Shown here one piece after another: positions 17,042-28,176 of a stretch of 64,000 nt of DNA (its first letter is position 1; each line of letters opens with the position of its first letter). The DNA lies in the NCBI RefSeq assembly GCF_023242315.1, contig NZ_JALLIY010000009.1, forward strand, positions 228,669-292,668. The letters run 5' to 3'. The DNA is from Pseudomonas sp. MWU13-2105 (GTDB lineage: Bacteria; Pseudomonadota; Gammaproteobacteria; Pseudomonadales; Pseudomonadaceae). The notes beneath the pieces are model-generated. The model ran no database searches, was not told the DNA's origin, and saw nothing but the letters and a program-made list of their open reading frames with translations. Position numbers and translations under genes: made by a program.

Positions 17042-17073
17042 CATATTGCGTTACTTGTGCCAAAGCTGCCTAA

Positions 17074-17150
17074 TGGCGCACCCGGCAGGACTCGAACCTG
17101 CGACCATCCGCTTAGAAGGCGGATGCTCTATCCAGCTGAGCTACGGGCGC
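17074..17150 (-). tRNA. tRNA-Arg (TCT)
   Basis: 77-nt tRNA on the minus strand: acceptor GCGCCCG with CGGGTGC, D-arm TAGCTCAGCTGGATAGAGC, anticodon loop CTTCTAA (anticodon TCT, reads AGA), T-arm GCAGGTTCGAGTCCTGC, encoded CCA. First gene of the tRNA operon. Confidence 0.97.
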
Positions 17151-17268
17151 CTTATTAATCTGTATTCGTTGACGACTACAAACCAAGTGCTTCAATCTTG
17201 CTGAGCCAGACATCAACTCTGCTCGACCTTCTCAACCAGTGCTAGGCTATGCCCGACAAGCGCGACAG

Positions 17269-17297
17269 ATGTTATAGACGAGTCGAAAGGTCGTCAA
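17269..17297 (-). promoter_or_regulatory. Candidate promoter of the tRNA operon
   Basis: On the minus strand TTGACG (17297-17292) is followed after 17 bp by TAACAT (17274-17269); an overlapping TATAAC at 15 bp is the alternative -10. A GC-rich discriminator (CTGTCGCGC) follows, as is usual for stringently controlled stable-RNA promoters. It lies about 110 bp upstream of tRNA-Arg. Confidence 0.55.
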
Positions 17298-17429
17298 CTC
17301 CTTTTTGAAAAAAACTCAGAAATATAAAGGGCTTAGGGGAATATCCGGACCAAGCGCCTTTGCCCTCGCGCCACGACATGCGAGAATGCGCACTCTTTTT
17401 CAACCCCTCTCGATGGTTAATCACGCGTC

Positions 17430-18284
17430 ATGACTGCACAACTAATCGACGGCAAAGCGATCGCCGCCCGTCTGCGTCAGCAGATCGCCCAACGTGTCGC
17501 CGAGCGTCGCCAGCAGGGCCTGCGTACGCCAGGCCTCGCGGTGATTCTGGTCGGCAGCGATCCTGCCTCTCAGGTTTATGTTTCGCACAAGCGTAAAGAC
17601 TGCGAAGAGGTCGGCTTCATTTCACAAGCCTATGACTTGCCCAGCGACACTACGCAACAGGCGCTCACCGATCTGATCGATCGCCTCAATGACGATCCGC
17701 AGATCGACGGCGTGCTGCTGCAGTTGCCGCTGCCGGAACATCTGGACGCCTCCAAGCTGCTGGAACGCATTCGCCCGGACAAGGACGTCGACGGCTTCCA
17801 TCCTTATAACGTCGGCCGCCTGGCCCAACGCATTCCGCTGCTGCGCCCGTGCACGCCGAAAGGCATCATGGCCCTACTGGAAAGCACCGGGGTCGATCTG
17901 TACGGGATGGATGCGGTGATTGTCGGCGCCTCCAACATCGTCGGACGCCCGATGGCCATGGAGCTGCTGCTGGCCGGCTGCACCGTGACCGTCACCCACC
18001 GTTTCACCCGGGACCTGGCCGGCCATGTCGGCCGCGCCGACCTGGTGGTGGTCGCCGCCGGCAAGCCGGGCCTGGTCAAGGGCGAGTGGATCAAGGAAGG
18101 CGCCATCGTCATCGACGTCGGCATCAACCGCCAGGCGGACGGCAGGCTGGTGGGTGACGTAGTCTACGAGACTGCCCTGCCCCGCGCCGGCTGGATCACT
18201 CCGGTGCCGGGCGGCGTAGGCCCGATGACCCGCGCCTGCCTGCTGGAAAACACCTTGTATGCCGCTGAAACGCTGCATGCCTGA
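17430..18284 (+). CDS. folD: Bifunctional methylene-THF dehydrogenase / methenyl-THF cyclohydrolase
   Basis: Cytoplasmic one-carbon enzyme of 284 residues that converts 5,10-methylene-THF to 10-formyl-THF with NADP. Family signatures are the catalytic lysine region YVSHKRKDCEEVGF, the DGVLLQLPLPEHLD segment, the Rossmann segment VIVGASNIVGRPMA, and the C-terminal PVPGGVGPMTRA. It stands divergently from the tRNA operon and converges with cysS; the two share a strong bidirectional terminator. Confidence 0.97.
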   Translation: MTAQLIDGKAIAARLRQQIAQRVAERRQQGLRTPGLAVILVGSDPASQVYVSHKRKDCEEVGFISQAYDLPSDTTQQALTDLIDRLNDDPQIDGVLLQLPLPEHLDASKLLERIRPDKDVDGFHPYNVGRLAQRIPLLRPCTPKGIMALLESTGVDLYGMDAVIVGASNIVGRPMAMELLLAGCTVTVTHRFTRDLAGHVGRADLVVVAAGKPGLVKGEWIKEGAIVIDVGINRQADGRLVGDVVYETALPRAGWITPVPGGVGPMTRACLLENTLYAAETLHA

Positions 18285-18333
18285 GGCGATGGAGCCTTCA
18301 GCGGCGCTACAACGCTGAAGGCCTTCACCCAAC

Positions 18334-18359
18334 AAAAAACCGCCTATTGGCGGTTTTTT
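18334..18359. terminator. Bidirectional terminator between folD and cysS
   Basis: AAAAAACCGCC-TATT-GGCGGTTTTTT, a perfect 11-bp stem with A and T tracts on opposite flanks between the convergent genes. Confidence 0.92.
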
Positions 18360-18378
18360 GTTTTCACAGGAGCCCGAC

Positions 18379-19761
<1,383 letters not shown>

Positions 19762-19779
19762 AACGCTTTCCTTAAAGAA

Positions 19780-21477
<1,698 letters not shown>

Positions 21478-21736
21478 AGGATCCTTGGGCTTGCGGGTGC
21501 GCGGCCGGGGGCGGCCTGATCAATCAAAACGGGTATCATAGCCGATGCGATCAAGGCCCTGACAGTGGCGCGCCGAAAACGACGGCTATTAATGGCGCAC
21601 GGATGAAAAAACCGCCTCGAAATTCCCGCGCCGCACGCTAAACTGCGCAACCTGGTGGATTGATGCCAGACCGGTTCGCGTCCGCGGGCGCCACCCGCAC
21701 TCCGAAACCCACGAATTCCTTCAAAGAGTAGCCAAG

Positions 21737-22240
21737 ATGACCCAAGTCAAACTGACCACCAACCACGGCGAAATCGTCCTGGAACTGAACGCCGAGAAAG
21801 CCCCGATCACCGTGGCCAACTTCATTGAGTACGTCAAAGCCGGCCACTACGAAAACACAGTGTTCCACCGCGTGATCGGCAACTTCATGATCCAGGGCGG
21901 CGGTTTCGAGCCAGGCATGAAAGAAAAGAAAGACAAACGCCCGAGCATCCAGAATGAAGCCGACAACGGCCTGCCGAACGAGAAGTACAGCGTCGCCATG
22001 GCCCGTACCATGGAGCCGCATTCGGCCTCCGCGCAATTCTTCATCAACGTCACCGACAACAGCTTCCTCAACCACAGCGCCAAGACCGTGCAGGGCTGGG
22101 GCTACGCGGTATTCGCCAAAGTGATTGCCGGCACTGACGTGGTCGACAAAATCAAAGGCGTGGCCACCACCATGAAGGCCGGTCACCAGGACGTTCCAGC
22201 AGAAGACGTGATCATCGAGAAAGCCGAGATCGTTGAGTGA
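21737..22240 (+). CDS. ppiB: Cytoplasmic peptidyl-prolyl isomerase, cyclophilin type
   Basis: Small cyclophilin of 167 residues without a signal peptide, so cytoplasmic. The catalytic region FHRVIGNFMIQGGGFEPGM (active-site Arg and Phe/Met), MARTMEPHSASAQFFINV and FAKVIAGTDVVDKIK are the family signatures. Its stop codon overlaps the start of lpxH (GTGA), so the two are translationally coupled, as in other pseudomonads. Confidence 0.96.
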   Translation: MTQVKLTTNHGEIVLELNAEKAPITVANFIEYVKAGHYENTVFHRVIGNFMIQGGGFEPGMKEKKDKRPSIQNEADNGLPNEKYSVAMARTMEPHSASAQFFINVTDNSFLNHSAKTVQGWGYAVFAKVIAGTDVVDKIKGVATTMKAGHQDVPAEDVIIEKAEIVE

Positions 22241-22968
22241 TACTGCTGATTTCAGATTTGCATCTGATCGATACGCGCCCGGACATTACCCGGGCGTTTC
22301 TGGATTTCCTCGCCGGCCGCGCCCGTTCGGCACAAGCGCTGTATATCCTGGGCGATTTTTTCGAAGTCTGGATCGGCGACGATGCCATGACCCCCTTTCA
22401 AAGCTCGATCTGCGCCGCCTTGCGCACGTTGAGCGACAGCGGCACGCAAGTGTTCCTGATGCACGGCAATCGTGACTTCCTGCTGGGCAAGGCCTTCTGC
22501 AAAGCGGCCGGAGCCACCCTGCTCAAGGACCCGAGCGTGGTGAAGATGAATGACGAACCAGTGCTGCTGATGCACGGCGACAGCCTGTGCACGCGGGACG
22601 AGGCCTATATGCGCCTGCGTCGTTATCTGCGCAACCCCATCACCCTGTTCATCCTCCGGCACCTGCCGCTGCGTAGCCGCCACCAGCTGGCGCGCAAACT
22701 GCGCAGCGAAAGCCGCGCGCAGACGCGGATGAAGGCCAATGACATTGTTGATGTGACACCGGATGAGGTGGTGCAGGTCATGCAGCAGCATGGCGTGCGG
22801 ACCCTGATCCATGGTCATACCCATCGACCGGCCATTCACAAGCTGCAACTCGGTGCGCAAGCGGCGAAACGGATTGTGCTGGGGGACTGGGACCGCCAGG
22901 GTTGGGCCTTGCAGGTGGATGAGCAGGGTTTCCAGCTGGCGGCGTTTGATTTCACCCCGCCAGGCTGA
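22237..22968 (+). CDS. lpxH: UDP-2,3-diacylglucosamine diphosphatase
   Basis: Peripheral-membrane metallophosphoesterase of lipid A synthesis that hydrolyses UDP-2,3-diacylglucosamine to lipid X and UMP; 243 residues. The metal-binding motifs appear in order: SDLHL, GDFFE, GNRDF, and HGHTH near residue 194. It starts with GTG at 22237, overlapping the ppiB stop by 4 bases; the next in-frame start would remove the DLHL motif, so GTG is required. A REP-like palindrome follows the stop. Confidence 0.96.
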   Translation: MILLISDLHLIDTRPDITRAFLDFLAGRARSAQALYILGDFFEVWIGDDAMTPFQSSICAALRTLSDSGTQVFLMHGNRDFLLGKAFCKAAGATLLKDPSVVKMNDEPVLLMHGDSLCTRDEAYMRLRRYLRNPITLFILRHLPLRSRHQLARKLRSESRAQTRMKANDIVDVTPDEVVQVMQQHGVRTLIHGHTHRPAIHKLQLGAQAAKRIVLGDWDRQGWALQVDEQGFQLAAFDFTPPG

Positions 22969-22983
22969 GCACAGAATCCCTTG

Positions 22984-23008
22984 TGGCGAGGGGGCTTGCT
23001 CCTCGCCA
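22984..23008. repeat. REP-like palindrome after lpxH
   Basis: TGGCGAG..GCTTGC..CTCGCCA, the inverted-repeat core common in P. fluorescens-group genomes. It lies between convergent lpxH and the MFS efflux operon. It may also act as their transcription stop. Confidence 0.7.
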
Positions 23009-23024
23009 GATCAGTACCTGACCG

Positions 23025-24554
23025 TCAGTGTCCGGCCGCCGCCGGCCCGGCCTTCGCCGCGAACGGCGGCTTGGCCAGCCACACCAGCAGCATCAAGGCC
23101 ATGAAGCCCCAGCCCAGCAGCGTGAAGTAATCCACGGTCGAGAGCATGTACGCCTGGCTGGTGAGCACCTGTTCCAACTGGGCATAGGCCCGGCTGCCCG
23201 CACCACCAAGATTGCCCAGCGCATCACGCGTCGCCGGATCGAAGGGGGTGATGCTTTCACTCAGGTAAGCATGGTGCTGGTCCGCGCGGCGAATCCAGAT
23301 CCAGGTGGTCAGCGAGGCCGCGAAGCTCCCCCCCAGCGTACGCAGGAAGGTCGCCAGGCCGGCACCATCGGCAATCTGGCTCGGCGGCAGGTCCGACATC
23401 AGGATGCTCAAGGTCGGCATGAAGAACAGCGCCACGCCGATGCCCATGAACAGTTGCACCATGGCGACATGCTGGAAGTCCACCTCATTGGTGAAACCGG
23501 CGCGCATGAAGCAACTCAGGCCGATTGCCAGGAACGCCAGGCCGGCGAGCAGGCGCAGGTCGACCTTGTTGGCATATTTACCGACGAAAGGCGACATCAG
23601 CACCGGCAGGATTCCGATTGGCGCCACCGCCAACCCGGCCCAGGTCGCGGTGTAACCCATCTGGGTCTGCAGCCACTGCGGCAGGATCAGGTTGATGCCG
23701 AAGAACCCTGCATAGCCGAGGACCAACACAATGGTCCCGATCCGGAAATTACGGTAGGCGAACAGGCGCAGATTGACCACCGGATGCTTGTCCGTCATCT
23801 CCCAGATTACGAACACCGACAGGGCAATCGCCGAGATGACCGCACCGATCACGATGAAGTTCGACTCGAACCAGTCCAGGTCATTGCCCTTGTCGAGAAT
23901 CACCTGCAAGGCCCCCACACCGATGATCAAGGTCAGCAAGCCGACATAGTCCATGGGCTGGCGACTGATCTCCACCGGTCGGCTCTTGAGTTGCTGGCGC
24001 ACCACCAGGGCGGCAAAAACGCCGATGGGGACGTTGATAAAGAAGATCCACGGCCAGCTGTAGCTGTCGGTAATCCAGCCGCCGAGAATCGGCCCGGCAA
24101 TCGGCGCGACCACCGTCACCATCGCCAGCAGCGCCAGGGCCATGCCACGCTTGGCCGGCGGATAGACCGCGATCAGCAGGGTCTGGGTCATCGGATACAA
24201 CGGCCCGGCCACCAGCCCTTGTAGCACGCGGAAACCCACCAGTTCGGGCATCGAGGTGGAAATACCGCAGAGGAACGACGCCATGACAAACAGGATCGTC
24301 GCCCAGATAAACAGCTTCACCTCGCCAAACCGCCGGCTCAGCCAGCCGGTCAGCGGCAAGGCGATGGCGTTGCTCACGGCAAAGGAGGTGATGACCCAGG
24401 TGCCTTGCTCCGAACTCACGCCCAGGTTGCCGGAAATGGTCGGCAAGGCCACGTTGGCGATGGTGGTGTCGAGCACCTGCATGAAAGTCGCCAGCGACAG
24501 GCCGATGGTACTGAGCAACAGGCTGGGCGGAGTGAAAGATGCGTTCGAGCTCAT
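23025..24554 (-). CDS. DHA2-family MFS drug efflux pump (EmrB-like)
   Basis: 14-helix proton-driven exporter, 509 residues. Signatures are the N-terminal helix with QVLDTTIANVALPTISG (DHA2 motif D1), GWLSRRFGEVKLF (motif A region), and motif C-like GPILGGWITDSYSWPWIFFINVP. It is the third structural gene of a minus-strand operon: MarR regulator, outer-membrane lipoprotein, HlyD-type adaptor, pump. Together these make a tripartite system spanning both membranes, like EmrAB-TolC. AAGGA precedes the ATG. The substrates are not predictable; related pumps export hydrophobic antibiotics, uncouplers or aromatic compounds. Confidence 0.93.
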   Translation of the reverse strand: MSSNASFTPPSLLLSTIGLSLATFMQVLDTTIANVALPTISGNLGVSSEQGTWVITSFAVSNAIALPLTGWLSRRFGEVKLFIWATILFVMASFLCGISTSMPELVGFRVLQGLVAGPLYPMTQTLLIAVYPPAKRGMALALLAMVTVVAPIAGPILGGWITDSYSWPWIFFINVPIGVFAALVVRQQLKSRPVEISRQPMDYVGLLTLIIGVGALQVILDKGNDLDWFESNFIVIGAVISAIALSVFVIWEMTDKHPVVNLRLFAYRNFRIGTIVLVLGYAGFFGINLILPQWLQTQMGYTATWAGLAVAPIGILPVLMSPFVGKYANKVDLRLLAGLAFLAIGLSCFMRAGFTNEVDFQHVAMVQLFMGIGVALFFMPTLSILMSDLPPSQIADGAGLATFLRTLGGSFAASLTTWIWIRRADQHHAYLSESITPFDPATRDALGNLGGAGSRAYAQLEQVLTSQAYMLSTVDYFTLLGWGFMALMLLVWLAKPPFAAKAGPAAAGH

Positions 24555-24614
24555 CGCGAATCCTTGGAAACGAGGCAGCTGCCGCGACGTTCAGGTCGCG
24601 GCAGGATTGGCGAC

Positions 24615-25811
24615 TCAGCGTTGCGCGGTTTTCGCCGCGGTGGCGCTGTTTTCATGGATCAGACGGGTGATCACCGCATCGGCATCGACCAGTTGCTGGG
24701 TGTACACGTTGGTACTGAACGAAGCTTTTTGCGGCGGCTGCTGGGCCAGCACCGGACCACTCTGGTCATGCAGATTGACCTCGACCTGGGTCGACAGGCC
24801 GACCCGCAGCGGGTGCTTGGCCAGCTCTTCGGCGTTGATGTGAATACGCACGGGCACCCGCTGGACGATCTTGATCCAGTTGCCGCTGGCGTTCTGCGCC
24901 GGCAGCAAGGCAAAGGCGCTGCCGGTGCCGGCACCGAGACTGTCGATGGTGCCGCTGTATTTTACCGAACTGCCATACAGGTCGGCCTCGATGTCCACCG
25001 GTTGGCCGATGCGCATGTCGCGTAGCTGGGTTTCCTTGAAGTTGGCGTCGATCCACAGCTGATCCAGGGGAATTACCGCCATCAGTGCAGTACCCGGCTG
25101 GACCCGCTGGCCCAGTTGCACGGTGCGCTTGGCGACATAACCGGTGACCGGTGCAATCAGGGTGGTCCGCGCGTTGGCCAGATAAGCCTGGCGCAGTTGC
25201 GCGGCCGCGGCTTTGACATCCGGGTGATTGGAGACCACGGTGTCGTCCACCAGGGCGCTGCTGGTGTTGAGTTGATGCTGGGCGTTGTTCAGGGCGCTCT
25301 GGGCAGAGGTCAGGTCGTCACGGGCGTGGGCCAGTTCCTCCTGGGAAATCGCGCCACCGGCCGCCAGGTTCTTGCGGCGAGTGAAGTTATCCTGGGCTTT
25401 CTGTACCGCGGTCTTCTGCTCCGCGACCTGGGCCTTCATACCGTCGACGTTGCTGTAGAGGCCGCGCACCTGGCGCACGGTCTTGGCCAGGTTGGCCTCG
25501 GCGCTTTGCAGGCCGACCTCGGCATCGCTCGGATCGAAGTTCAGCAGCACCTGGCCTTCGTGCACCAGGTCGCCATCATCGGCGCCGATGCTGACCACGG
25601 TGCCGGTCACCAGTGGCGTGATTTCCACCACGTTGCCGTTGACGTAGGCGTCGTCGGTGCTTTCGTTCCAGCGCCCGTAGACTTCATGCCAACCCCAGAC
25701 ACCGAGGCCGCCAAGGATCACCAGCAGGGTGAGGCCGGTCAGCATGACTTTGCGCTTGCGGGAATTGCCAGCGTCCTGGGTTGTTTCAGCAGTGTTCGTT
25801 GCAGTGGCCAT
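24615..25811 (-). CDS. Periplasmic adaptor of the MFS efflux system (EmrA/HlyD-like)
   Basis: Membrane-fusion protein of 398 residues linking the MFS pump to the outer-membrane channel. One N-terminal membrane helix (about residues 22-44, VMLTGLTLLVILGGLGVWGW) is followed by a biotinyl-lipoyl-like half motif (GTVVSIGADDGDLVHEGQVLLNFD). A coiled-coil hairpin spans about 90-190, and the second lipoyl half and beta-barrel follow (APVTGYVAKRTVQLGQRVQPG). It lies 60 bp upstream of the pump gene and 15 bp downstream of the channel gene. Confidence 0.93.
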   Translation of the reverse strand: MATATNTAETTQDAGNSRKRKVMLTGLTLLVILGGLGVWGWHEVYGRWNESTDDAYVNGNVVEITPLVTGTVVSIGADDGDLVHEGQVLLNFDPSDAEVGLQSAEANLAKTVRQVRGLYSNVDGMKAQVAEQKTAVQKAQDNFTRRKNLAAGGAISQEELAHARDDLTSAQSALNNAQHQLNTSSALVDDTVVSNHPDVKAAAAQLRQAYLANARTTLIAPVTGYVAKRTVQLGQRVQPGTALMAVIPLDQLWIDANFKETQLRDMRIGQPVDIEADLYGSSVKYSGTIDSLGAGTGSAFALLPAQNASGNWIKIVQRVPVRIHINAEELAKHPLRVGLSTQVEVNLHDQSGPVLAQQPPQKASFSTNVYTQQLVDADAVITRLIHENSATAAKTAQR

Positions 25812-25826
25812 GGCAGGTACCTTGAA

Positions 25827-27296
25827 TTAATAAGTCTGAGCCGAAGGGCTGGTGGCGTTCGCGGCGATGTTGTCGGCCTGGAAACCACCGCCCAGGGCCT
25901 GCATCAACTGGATGGAGAAATCGATCTGCTGGGCATTCAGGTCCGCCAGCTGACGTTGGGCCTGCAACAGGGTCTGCTCGATGGTGAGCACGTCCAGGTA
26001 GTTGCCGATGCCGGCGCCGTAGCGTTGCAACACGGTGTTATAGGAATCCTGGGCGATATCCGCCGCATGCTGCTGGGCCACGATCTGCTGGCCGAGGGCG
26101 CGCAACTGCTGGAGGGTGTCACTGACATCGCCCAGCGCCTGGACCAGGCTCTTGTTGTACTGCGCCACCGCCAGGTCGTAGTCGGCATCCTTGGCATCGA
26201 GGCCGGCGCGCAGGCGACCGCCATCGAAAATCGGCAATGAGACGGTCGGCGCAATGCTGAAGAAGCGACTGGCGGAGCCGAACAGGGCGTCGCCCAGCAG
26301 CGGTTCGCCACCAGCCGCGGCACTCAGGTTGAGATTGGGATAGAAGCGGGTCTTGCCGGCGGCAATGTCCTTGCTCGCGGCCTCTACGCGCCAGCGTGCG
26401 GCCACCAGGTCAGGACGCCGTCCCAGCAGCTCCGCCGGGAGCACCGACGGCAAGGCCACGGCGCTCGGCTGGAGAATCTTCGGTCGGGCAATTTCATTAC
26501 CGCGATCCGGCCCCTTGCCCAACAATACAGCCAGGGCGACCTTGGCGCTTTGCAGTTTTTTCCCGGCGTCAATCACCTGTTCCTCGGCACTGGCGGCCAG
26601 GCTTTCGGTCTGCTGGTACTGGTAGTGACTGTCAATCCCGGAGCTCAGCCGACGCTTGCCCAGGTCCAGCAGTTTGTGGGTGCGCTGCAGGTCATCATTG
26701 GCCAGGTCATAGACGATATGCGCCTGCCCCAGATTGCTGTAGGCCCGCGCCACGTCGGCGGCCAGGGTCAGTTGCGCGGCCTGGCGGTCGACTTCGGCGG
26801 CACGCGCCTGGCCCAACGCAGCCTCCCAGGCATCACGCTGGCCGCCCCAGAGATCGAAGCTGTAGTTGAAGCTGACACCCAGCTTGCGCACGGTGTCATA
26901 GACCCCGCCGCGACCGCTGGGGTCCTGGTCCCGTGCCAGGCGCGAACGACTGACACTGCCGCTGGCATCAAGGGTCGGCATCCGCGCCGCATCGGCGGCA
27001 TAGGCCGCTGCGCTGGCCTGGTGCGCCCGCGCACTGGCGACCTGCATATCGGGGCTGTCATGCAAGGCTTCGCGAATCAGACCATCGAGTTGCGGATCGC
27101 CGAGGCTTTTCCACCAGTCGTTTTTCGGCCAGGCCGCTGGTGACAGGGTCACGCCCTTGAGGGATTGTGCGGCCTTGAGGTTTTTCGCCTCGAGGCTGAC
27201 GCCTTCGGTGTGCAGGCCGCTGTAGCTGGCGCAACCGGCCAGGAGCATCGACAGGAACACCAGGCTGAAGCCGCTACGCAGGGTTTTACTGCTCAT
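25827..27296 (-). CDS. Outer-membrane efflux lipoprotein, NodT/OprM family
   Basis: TolC-like channel protein of 489 residues for the tripartite MFS efflux system. A lipoprotein signal ends in the lipobox LLAGC (Cys22 from this start). Two outer-membrane-efflux repeats follow, with the usual LLGRRPDLVAARWRVEAA in the middle. The ATG at 27296 is preferred to a GTG at 27305; both overlap the 3' end of the marR gene, so the two genes are translationally linked. It is the first structural gene after the regulator. Confidence 0.92.
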   Translation of the reverse strand: MSSKTLRSGFSLVFLSMLLAGCASYSGLHTEGVSLEAKNLKAAQSLKGVTLSPAAWPKNDWWKSLGDPQLDGLIREALHDSPDMQVASARAHQASAAAYAADAARMPTLDASGSVSRSRLARDQDPSGRGGVYDTVRKLGVSFNYSFDLWGGQRDAWEAALGQARAAEVDRQAAQLTLAADVARAYSNLGQAHIVYDLANDDLQRTHKLLDLGKRRLSSGIDSHYQYQQTESLAASAEEQVIDAGKKLQSAKVALAVLLGKGPDRGNEIARPKILQPSAVALPSVLPAELLGRRPDLVAARWRVEAASKDIAAGKTRFYPNLNLSAAAGGEPLLGDALFGSASRFFSIAPTVSLPIFDGGRLRAGLDAKDADYDLAVAQYNKSLVQALGDVSDTLQQLRALGQQIVAQQHAADIAQDSYNTVLQRYGAGIGNYLDVLTIEQTLLQAQRQLADLNAQQIDFSIQLMQALGGGFQADNIAANATSPSAQTY

Positions 27297-27768
27297 TTTT
27301 TTCACCCACCCGCAGCAGGGTGATCGAGTCCCCGGCCGCCAGCAAAATTTTCTTCAGGATGCTTTCCAGAGTCCGCAGCTCTTGCTCGGTGACAGCCCCC
27401 GCCAGCTCGTTCATTGCATCGGCACCGATTTCCGGCAAACGGTCGGCGAGAACCTGCCCCTGCGCCGTGAGCACCAGTTGCACCTGGCGCCGATCCCCTT
27501 CCGAGCGCCGACGGGCAAGCAGGTCTTTCTGCTCCAGGCGATCAAGCATGCGGGTCATCGAACCGCTGTCCAGAGACAAATGGCGGCACAGCTCGGCCGG
27601 GGTATCGACCCCGAACTGGGCCATGATGATCAGTACCTTGAACTGCGCGGCCGTGATGCCGTACGGCACCATATGGGTGTCGATGATCCGGTCCTTGAGC
27701 AACGCGGCACGGCCCAGGAGCAGGCCGAGATGGCAGTTGTGAAAGTCGTCCGGGGTGAAATGTTTCAT
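27286..27768 (-). CDS. MarR-family transcriptional regulator of the efflux operon
   Basis: Winged-helix regulator of 160 residues, dimeric in this family and usually released from DNA by phenolic or hydrophobic ligands. The recognition region is TPAELCRHLSLDSGSMTRMLDRLEQKDLLARRRSEGDRRQVQLVLT, shown by its 20-residue core SGSMTRMLDRLEQKDLLARR. It is the first gene of the minus-strand efflux operon and overlaps the channel gene. Two CTGC(C/T)TAGGCAG palindromes lie just upstream, one inside the presumed promoter, so autorepression of the whole operon is likely. Confidence 0.93.
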   Translation of the reverse strand: MKHFTPDDFHNCHLGLLLGRAALLKDRIIDTHMVPYGITAAQFKVLIIMAQFGVDTPAELCRHLSLDSGSMTRMLDRLEQKDLLARRRSEGDRRQVQLVLTAQGQVLADRLPEIGADAMNELAGAVTEQELRTLESILKKILLAAGDSITLLRVGEKNEQ

Positions 27769-27782
27769 AAGGCCACCAAAAG

Positions 27783-27794
27783 CTGCTTAGGCAG
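27783..27794. promoter_or_regulatory. MarR-type operator, downstream copy
   Basis: CTGCTTAGGCAG, a 12-bp palindrome with one mismatch. Its centre is 30 bp (about three helical turns) from the perfect copy at 27813-27824. It lies in the 5' leader of the regulator gene. Confidence 0.65.
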
Positions 27795-27806
27795 GGAGTT
27801 GTCGAG

Positions 27807-27834
27807 ATATTACTGCCTAGGCAGCTAATGTCAA
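27807..27834 (-). promoter_or_regulatory. Near-consensus sigma-70 promoter of the marR-efflux operon
   Basis: On the minus strand TTGACA (27834-27829) and TAATAT (27812-27807) are separated by 16 bp. The spacer contains the perfect palindrome CTGCCTAGGCAG. Confidence 0.8.
27813..27824. promoter_or_regulatory. MarR-type operator inside the promoter spacer
   Basis: CTGCCTAGGCAG is a perfect 12-bp palindrome exactly between the -35 and -10 hexamers. A bound repressor would block RNA polymerase. Confidence 0.72.
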
Positions 27835-27846
27835 AGCATTAGTTAG

Positions 27847-27877
27847 CTGGCTTTTTATTTACCCGATAAAAGGCCAG
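27847..27877. other. Twelve-base-pair hairpin between marR and hicA
   Basis: CTGGCTTTTTAT and ATAAAAGGCCAG pair over 12 bp (one G-T) around a 7-nt loop. It lies upstream of both divergent genes, so its role as terminator, operator or insulator is unclear. Confidence 0.5.
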
Positions 27878-27970
27878 GTCGCGAATAGATAACTCTAGAC
27901 ACACCTTTGAATTCGATGTTTGATAACGGGGCGGCTAGGATTCCCTGACATACCTGACAAGGAGTCACAG

Positions 27971-28153
27971 GTGAAAAGCAGGGATTTGATCGCCGAACTG
28001 GAGGCCGCTGGCTGGATACTGCAACGAATCAGCGGCAGTCATCATGTTTTCGGCCACCCCGGCAGCCCCCACTCGATCCCCGTGCCGCATCCGAAGAAGG
28101 ATCTGCCGCTCGGGACCATCAGAAACATCAGAAAACGAGCGGGCTTGCTATGA
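27971..28153 (+). CDS. hicA: HicA-family mRNA interferase toxin
   Basis: Small toxin of 60 residues with a double-stranded-RNA-binding-like fold; in this family it cleaves mRNA in a translation-independent way. The catalytic histidine is His24 in SGSHHVF, and the typical C-terminus PHPKKDLPLGTIRNIRKRAGL is represented by its core KKDLPLGTIRNI. It starts with GTG at 27971, 7 bp after AAGGAG; the longer frame from 27920 lacks family similarity and an RBS. It overlaps the longest possible hicB frame (ATGA), so toxin and antitoxin are co-expressed. Confidence 0.92.
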   Translation: MKSRDLIAELEAAGWILQRISGSHHVFGHPGSPHSIPVPHPKKDLPLGTIRNIRKRAGLL

Positions 28154-28176
28154 ACCCGTTCAGTCAGGAGACCATC

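Larger units (their letters stand above)
16661..17049 (-). repeat. Direct duplication of an 87-bp tRNA-His unit
   Basis: Bases 16661-16747 and 16963-17049 are identical: the tRNA-His gene plus a few flanking bases on each side. Both copies are followed on the minus strand by a hairpin with a GCCAGA/TCTGGC stem. The coordinates given span both units and the tRNA-Leu between them. Confidence 0.85.
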
